61,447 nt of DNA from Clostridia bacterium (GTDB lineage: Bacteria; Bacillota; Clostridia; Peptostreptococcales; Anaerovoracaceae): assembly GCA_024403135.1 (NCBI GenBank), contig JAKSSK010000005.1:1-61447 (forward strand). The letters run 5' to 3'. The notes under the pieces are model-generated. The model was not told where the DNA came from, did not search any database, and was given only the letters and a program-made list of their open reading frames with translations. Shown piece by piece: positions 57,216-61,447 of the stretch (positions are counted from its first letter, which is position 1; the number at the start of each line of letters is the position of its first letter). Position numbers and translations under genes: made by a program.

Positions 57216-59016
57216 GGTACACACCTCCCATCGGGCATTTAATATGTTTGTTTATTCCGCAGTTAGTGCATCCGTATCTGCAGTCTTTAGTAGTAATTGC
57301 ATTCTTAGCCTTTTCCCACTCATCTAGTAGGAACTTCTTGCTAATTCCTGCGTCTATTCTATCCCAGGCAAGTACTTCATCTAGGTCTCTATTTCTAGTT
57401 GTGTAGTAGTCTATGTCTACACCAGTATCTAAAAAGGCCTTGTGCCAAGCCTCTTTATTAAAATGCTCAGTCCAGCCATCGAACTTACAGCCTAGTTCGT
57501 GAGCTCTTAAAAGCACCTTTCCTAGGTCTCTATCTCCCCTTGCAAATACAGCTTCAAGGACAGATGTTTCGTTATCGTGGTAGTTAAAGGTAACGCCCTT
57601 AATTCTAAGCTTTTCAGCTAAGTAGTTATGCTTTTCCTCAAACTCCTTAGCTGTGTTTTGACCAAACCACTGAAACGGTGTATTTGACTTAGGTACGAAG
57701 TTTGAGACGGACACTGTAACGTTGAATTTACCCAGCTTTCCGCCGTTCATCCTTCTCCTAATGTTAACTATGTTTTCAGCTATCTTAGCTATGCCATCCA
57801 GGCTTTCATAAGTCTCAAAAGGTAGACCTATCATGAAGTATAGCTTGATGTTTCTCCAGCCTAGGTCAATGGCCTGCTCTACTGCTGAATATATGTCTTC
57901 CTCATTAACACCTTTGTTAATTACATCCCTTAATTCTTGAGTTCCAGCTTCAACGGCAAATGTAAGGCCGCTCTTCTTGTATCCTTGAATCTCCTCTAGC
58001 ACCTTAAATGAGAATGAATCTAATCTAAGAGAAGGAAGAGATAAGGAAACATTGTTTTCCTTGCAGTATGCCATTAGGCTTAAAGCTAGATTTTCAAACT
58101 GTGAGTGATCTGATGTGGATAGGGAAAGTAGAGATAGCTCGTCATGGCCTGTAGCTTCAAGCTGCTCCTTAGCGATATTAAGGATTGTATCCACGCTTCT
58201 TTCCCTAACAGGGCGATATATCATGCCAGCCTGGCAGAACCTGCAGCCTCTAGTACATCCTCTAAAGGTTTCTACCACTGATCTATCGTGGACAACCTCA
58301 ATTAGAGGAACTATTGGTTTAACAGGAAAATGTGTCTTATCTAAGTCCTGTACAAATGCTCTTACCACCTTGTCAGGTGCTTTATCGTATAGCTTTTTAT
58401 CTTTATCGTAAAAGGCTGGAACGTAGACTCCATCAAGGGTGCAGACCTTCTTAAGGAAGTCTTCCTTCTTTTCGCCTTTAGTATATGAATTTAAAAATGT
58501 TGGTAGTAGCTCTTCCCCATCCCCTATTAAGAATACGTCGATGAAATCTGCTAGTGGCTCAGGGTTATATGCACATGGGCCTCCAGCGATTACTATTGGA
58601 TCATCTTCTGATCTATATTCTTTCTTTAGAGGAATGTGAGCTAACTCAAGCATGTTTAAAATGTTGGTAAAACTCATCTCATACTGAAGAGTAAAGCCAA
58701 AGAAATCCATATCCTTAATGCTTGTCTTAGTTTCAAGTGTGAATAGAGGAAGGTCATTTTCCCTCATAAGTTCTTCCATATCTACGCTTGGAGCAAAGGT
58801 TCTCTCGCAGTAGATGTTCTCCTCCTTATTGCAAAGAGAATATAGAATTTGAAGGCCTGTGTAGGACATTCCTATCTCGTAGGCGTCAGGAAAGGCAAAG
58901 CAAAAACGGACCATATCTTTCGTTATGGTCTTCTTTGCGATGTTTACTTCTCCGCCTATATATCTAGCAGGTTTTTCAACCAGCTTTAACATGCTATCTA
59001 AGGTCTTCATACTCAC
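57208..59016 (-). CDS. TIGR03960 B12-binding-like/radical SAM protein
   Basis: A 602-residue protein with an N-terminal B12-binding-like domain (AYEIGMSYTGLQILY near 46; FGFTLQYEMSFTN near 106) and a radical SAM domain whose cluster motif is CTRGCRFC (CxxxCxxC) near 254. A conserved set of cysteines at the end (CRYGCTNCG near 584) could bind a second cluster. The reaction is unknown. GTG at 59016 has GGAGG nine bases away; ATG 59010 is the alternative. Each side overlaps its neighbour. Confidence 0.92.
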   Translation of the reverse strand: MSMKTLDSMLKLVEKPARYIGGEVNIAKKTITKDMVRFCFAFPDAYEIGMSYTGLQILYSLCNKEENIYCERTFAPSVDMEELMRENDLPLFTLETKTSIKDMDFFGFTLQYEMSFTNILNMLELAHIPLKKEYRSEDDPIVIAGGPCAYNPEPLADFIDVFLIGDGEELLPTFLNSYTKGEKKEDFLKKVCTLDGVYVPAFYDKDKKLYDKAPDKVVRAFVQDLDKTHFPVKPIVPLIEVVHDRSVVETFRGCTRGCRFCQAGMIYRPVRERSVDTILNIAKEQLEATGHDELSLLSLSTSDHSQFENLALSLMAYCKENNVSLSLPSLRLDSFSFKVLEEIQGYKKSGLTFAVEAGTQELRDVINKGVNEEDIYSAVEQAIDLGWRNIKLYFMIGLPFETYESLDGIAKIAENIVNIRRRMNGGKLGKFNVTVSVSNFVPKSNTPFQWFGQNTAKEFEEKHNYLAEKLRIKGVTFNYHDNETSVLEAVFARGDRDLGKVLLRAHELGCKFDGWTEHFNKEAWHKAFLDTGVDIDYYTTRNRDLDEVLAWDRIDAGISKKFLLDEWEKAKNAITTKDCRYGCTNCGINKHIKCPMGGVYHE

Positions 59017-59524
59017 CTACAATGTCCTCCAAGCTCATATGGCATACATCCTCGATATATTTTATGAACTTTCTGTTTTCGTCTCTCTTTTTGTAGAGTT
59101 TTTCCTCTACTTCCTTAGTTCTTCCAGCTTTATCTATGATGTACTCTATTCTCTCATCAAGTCCAACGTACTTATCTTCCTTGACTACCCTGTCCCCTAG
59201 GCACACCATATCCGTCTCGTTAATGTTTCTGCTAAAGCCGTTGTATCTCATGTGAACCCTTACTATGGCTGCGATGTCGTGATGACCCATCTCGTCCATC
59301 TTGTCAGCAATTACAACCTGATGCTCAGGATATATTCTAGCTGCATCGTGGATAATTCCAGCGCAGTAGATTAAATCTAAATCTAGGTTAAAGCCATTTT
59401 CGTTTAGCTTACTTGCTATTGCCATGGCGCTATGGGTTACGGCCCTGCAGTGTCCCTTAACGTGTTCTGGAGTCTTGTATTCTAAATATATTTCTTCAAT
59501 TTCTCTATCTGTTAATCTACTCAT
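58994..59524 (-). CDS. HD-domain phosphohydrolase
   Basis: A 176-residue HD protein. The metal ligands are visible at HVKGHCRAVTHSA near 20-30, IIHDAARI near 59 and HHDIAAIVRVH near 81-92. It belongs to the general HD hydrolase group; phosphohydrolysis of a nucleotide is likely but no substrate can be named. It is distinct from the YqeK protein also in this window. The ATG lies inside the last codons of obgE (ATGAGTAG), so coupling to obgE is expected. Confidence 0.85.
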   Translation of the reverse strand: MSRLTDREIEEIYLEYKTPEHVKGHCRAVTHSAMAIASKLNENGFNLDLDLIYCAGIIHDAARIYPEHQVVIADKMDEMGHHDIAAIVRVHMRYNGFSRNINETDMVCLGDRVVKEDKYVGLDERIEYIIDKAGRTKEVEEKLYKKRDENRKFIKYIEDVCHMSLEDIVGEYEDLR

Positions 59525-60806
59525 CCCAGTACTCAAATTCTAAATCTTCTATACGTATTGTGTCCCCTTCTTCAAGTCCCATTTCAAGAAGCTTTTCTAT
59601 TGCGCCATTCTTTTCAATGTACTTGTATAGGTATCTAAGGGAACCGTAATCTTCAAAGTTGGTTGAATTAAATATCTTCTTAAGCTGCTTACCTTCAAGG
59701 ATGTATACTCCGCTATCCTTTTTAGCATAGATTTCCCTGTAGTCTGCAGCGTTTTCATCGTTATCGTTTTCAAACATCTCGTAGTATTCTTCAGTTTCAG
59801 GTTCATCCTCTACCTTCTTAAGCTGTTCTAAAGCAGCCTTAAGTATTTCTACCACGCCTTCGTTAATTGGCGCAGACATTGGAAATACAGGGTATCCAAG
59901 ACCTTCCACGTATTCCTTAAACTCTAAATACTTTGGATCGTCAAGGTCTACCATATCTATCTTGTTTGCAGCAACAAGCATTGGCTTCTTTAAGATCTTT
60001 GGATCGTACTTTTCAAGCTCAGCGTTGATCTTCTTAAAGTCCTCGATAGGATCTCTACCTTCAGAGCCAGATACGTCTACAACGTGAATTAGTACCTTAG
60101 TTCTTTCGATGTGCTTTAAAAATCTAAGGCCTAGTCCTAGTCCTTCTGATGCTCCCTCTATGATTCCAGCAATATCTGCCATAGCAAAGCTATCGTCGTA
60201 GATCTGAACTATTCCAATGTTAGGGTCTATGGTTGTAAAGTGATAGTTTGCAATCTTCGGATTAGCCTTAGTTGAAACGGAAAGAATTGTGGATTTACCT
60301 ACGTTAGGAAAACCAACTAGGCCTACGTCTGCTATCATCTTAAGCTCTAGGATTACGCTTCTTTCCTTTGCAAAACCACCAGCTTCAGCAAAGTTTGGAG
60401 CCTGCCTTACGGAGTTCTTAAAGTGAACGTTACCCTTTCCGCCCTTACCGCCTTTAGCTGCGATAAAGCTTTGGCCGTCCTCCACCAGGTCCTTCATAGG
60501 AAGGTTTGACTCTTCATCGATAATTACTGTACCGCAAGGCACCTTGATAATTAGATCTTCACCGTCCTTACCGAACTTGTTGTACTTCATTCCGTTTTGG
60601 CCGTTTTCAGCTTCATATTTTCTCTTGTATCTAAAGTCCATCAGGGTTCTAAGGTTTCTATCTGCAACGAATATTACGTTACCGCCCTTTCCGCCGTCTC
60701 CGCCGTTAGGACCGCCTTCTGGAACGTATGGCTCTCTTCTAAATGAGACGCAGCCATCGCCGCCCTTACCTGACTTTATTAATATTTTGGCTCTATCTAC
60801 GAACAT
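59517..60806 (-). CDS. obgE: GTPase ObgE/CgtA
   Basis: A ribosome-assembly and stress GTPase of the large subunit. The 429-residue protein has the glycine-rich Obg fold (GGKGGKGNVHFKNS near 118), the G domain with P-loop GFPNVGKSTIL near 165, DIAGIIEGASEGLGLG near 212 and NKID near 284, and the C-terminal OCT domain (DSGVYILEGKQLKKIFN near 361). AAAGGAG precedes the ATG. A terminator hairpin lies between rpmA and this gene. Confidence 0.97.
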   Translation of the reverse strand: MFVDRAKILIKSGKGGDGCVSFRREPYVPEGGPNGGDGGKGGNVIFVADRNLRTLMDFRYKRKYEAENGQNGMKYNKFGKDGEDLIIKVPCGTVIIDEESNLPMKDLVEDGQSFIAAKGGKGGKGNVHFKNSVRQAPNFAEAGGFAKERSVILELKMIADVGLVGFPNVGKSTILSVSTKANPKIANYHFTTIDPNIGIVQIYDDSFAMADIAGIIEGASEGLGLGLRFLKHIERTKVLIHVVDVSGSEGRDPIEDFKKINAELEKYDPKILKKPMLVAANKIDMVDLDDPKYLEFKEYVEGLGYPVFPMSAPINEGVVEILKAALEQLKKVEDEPETEEYYEMFENDNDENAADYREIYAKKDSGVYILEGKQLKKIFNSTNFEDYGSLRYLYKYIEKNGAIEKLLEMGLEEGDTIRIEDLEFEYWDE

Positions 60807-60826
60807 GATGTTCTCCTTTATTAATT

Positions 60827-60849
60827 AAAAAGCCCCTTTAAAAGGGGCT
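60827..60849 (-). terminator. Terminator-like hairpin between rpmA and obgE
   Basis: On the minus strand AGCCCCT (60849-60843) pairs with AGGGGCT (60837-60831) over a 5-nt loop, then TTTTTAATTAAT. It probably ends much of the ribosomal-protein transcript and lets some reach obgE. Confidence 0.8.
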
Positions 60850-60859
60850 GATGTACAAA

Positions 60860-61120
60860 TTATGCTTCCTTTGGATATACACTAACTTGCTTTCTAGTCT
60901 TGTCATATCTTTCGAATTTAACAGCGCCATCACACATAGCGAATAATGTATCATCTCCGCCTTGACCTACGTTGTTACCAGCATGGAACTTAGTTCCTCT
61001 TTGTCTTACAAGAATACTTCCTGCAGTTACGAATTGACCGTCACCAGTCTTAACTCCTAAACGCTTGGACTCACTGTCACGACCGTTCTTTGAGCTACCT
61101 ACACCTTTTTTACTTGCCAT
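60860..61120 (-). CDS. rpmA: Ribosomal protein bL27
   Basis: An 86-residue 50S protein whose N-terminus reaches the peptidyl transferase centre. The sequence begins [20 protein letters not shown], like the mature form. Most Bacillota have a 9-residue extension ending FF, removed by the Prp protease; it is absent here, and the AAGGAGG site nine bases upstream makes this start certain. It follows rplU by 18 nt with no prp gene between. Confidence 0.98.
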   Translation of the reverse strand: MASKKGVGSSKNGRDSESKRLGVKTGDGQFVTAGSILVRQRGTKFHAGNNVGQGGDDTLFAMCDGAVKFERYDKTRKQVSVYPKEA

Positions 61121-61138
61121 AAAACAGTTACCTCCTTA

Positions 61139-61447
61139 CTATTTTAATGCTGCTTCGATTGCATCTAGGATAACTTGCTTAGTTGCCTTTGAGTCAACCT
61201 TAACGCCGTTTTCCTTTGCTACAGCTAATAATTCGTCTTTCTTCATTGATAGTGAAACTTTAACTTCCTTTGCTTCCTTCTTAGGAGCAGCTTCCTTCTT
61301 AGGAGCAGCAGCCTTCTTAGCTTCACCTGCTAAACCACAGATTTCAAGTAGAGTGTAAGGCTGTCTATGTCCTTGTTTCTTTCTGTAGTCCTTCTTAGCC
61401 TTGTACTTGAAGATGATAACCTTTTCTCCCTTACCATGTTCAACTAC
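61139..61447 (-). CDS. rplU: Ribosomal protein bL21 with C-terminal SAP-like extension (partial)
   Basis: The gene starts outside the window. The visible 102 residues begin with [32 protein letters not shown], the end of ordinary bL21 that packs on 23S rRNA. Instead of stopping there, the chain runs ~70 residues on: a Lys/Ala/Pro linker with a duplicated APKKEA unit, and then a helical [20 protein letters not shown] segment, with a final [10 protein letters not shown], resembling SAP or Rho-N/HeH nucleic-acid-binding motifs. rpmA follows after 18 nt. The fold call for the extension is by eye. Confidence 0.9.
   Translation of the reverse strand, partial: VVEHGKGEKVIIFKYKAKKDYRKKQGHRQPYTLLEICGLAGEAKKAAAPKKEAAPKKEAKEVKVSLSMKKDELLAVAKENGVKVDSKATKQVILDAIEAALK
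61273..61308. repeat. Perfect 18-bp tandem duplication within rplU
   Basis: CTTCCTTCTTAGGAGCAG occurs twice back to back (61273-61290 and 61291-61308), and a partial third copy follows. In the minus frame each unit adds six residues, so copy-number change would lengthen the linker of the L21 extension without shifting frame. Confidence 0.9.

Noticed and set aside
1..61447. CRISPR arrays, insertion sequences, prophage genes
   Set aside because: No regularly spaced repeats, transposase, or phage structural genes were seen on either strand.

Overview
The window is a chromosomal stretch of a low-GC (roughly 38-40% GC by eye), Gram-positive anaerobe of the class Clostridia (Bacillota). The signs are a one-piece SecDF, RNase J, a YneA-like LysM protein under LexA-type boxes, IreB, YnzC, Spo0A, a bifunctional Rel, class-A-like RNase P RNA, strong AAGGAGG ribosome binding sites and sigma-A promoters with 17-bp spacers. 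AGA for Arg and CUA/CUU for Leu dominate. I cannot fix the family; a Peptostreptococcales/Anaerovoracaceae-type organism is a guess. I see no prophage, insertion sequence or CRISPR array, and no housekeeping gene is broken. It is a densely packed core-genome region.

Left part (1-6.4 kb): the 3' end of rnpB converges on prfC (release factor 3). A MATE exporter diverges from prfC, followed by a monocistronic secreted protein with six 'QPE' helical repeats, a cysteine-rich protein on the minus strand, and yebC. Two minus-strand genes here (prfC and the Cys-rich gene) have promoters placed so that the predicted transcript starts at the ATG itself (leaderless). 

6.4-27.9 kb, plus strand: a probable 6S RNA, then ackA-FNT channel-polA-coaE-orphan substrate-binding protein; tRNA-Leu(CAA)-yajC; secDF-rel-dtd-MBL hydrolase-hemZ-hisS-nadD-yqeK-rsfS-leuS-rnjA-small ORF-ylbF. 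Protein export, stringent response, tRNA charging and proofreading, NAD synthesis, ribosome silencing and RNA decay are packed with overlapping start/stop codons.

27.9-48.8 kb, plus strand: efp; mltG-trmR-U32 protein (cell wall lytic enzyme plus a likely tRNA U34 hydroxylation/methylation pair); a CBS/CorC protein-asp23-nusB-TsaD-like paralogue-xseA-xseB-ispA-dxs-tlyA; an aminotransferase with the codon bias of a highly expressed gene; mutS-mutL-miaA-Xer-type recombinase-PLP 'aluminium resistance' protein-VTT membrane protein; and an SOS-controlled yneA-like gene with three LexA-type boxes around a near-consensus promoter.

48.8-61.4 kb, minus strand (read from the right edge): rplU (partial, with an unusual C-terminal domain)-rpmA-obgE-HD protein-two radical-SAM-system proteins-comEA-like-spo0A-ynzC-nifS-iscU-mnmA-alaS-ireB-ruvX. 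The Fe-S/sulfur genes nifS-iscU-mnmA form a tRNA 2-thiolation unit. spo0A lies outside its usual recN-spoIVB neighbourhood, and rpmA lacks both the cleaved N-terminal extension and the neighbouring prp protease gene seen in most Bacillota.

The items most worth a second look are the 44-residue-repeat secreted protein, the two leaderless genes, the triple LexA operator, the L21 fusion together with the missing Prp system, a 33-codon ORF between rnjA and ylbF, and two perfect palindromes in front of comEA and spo0A.
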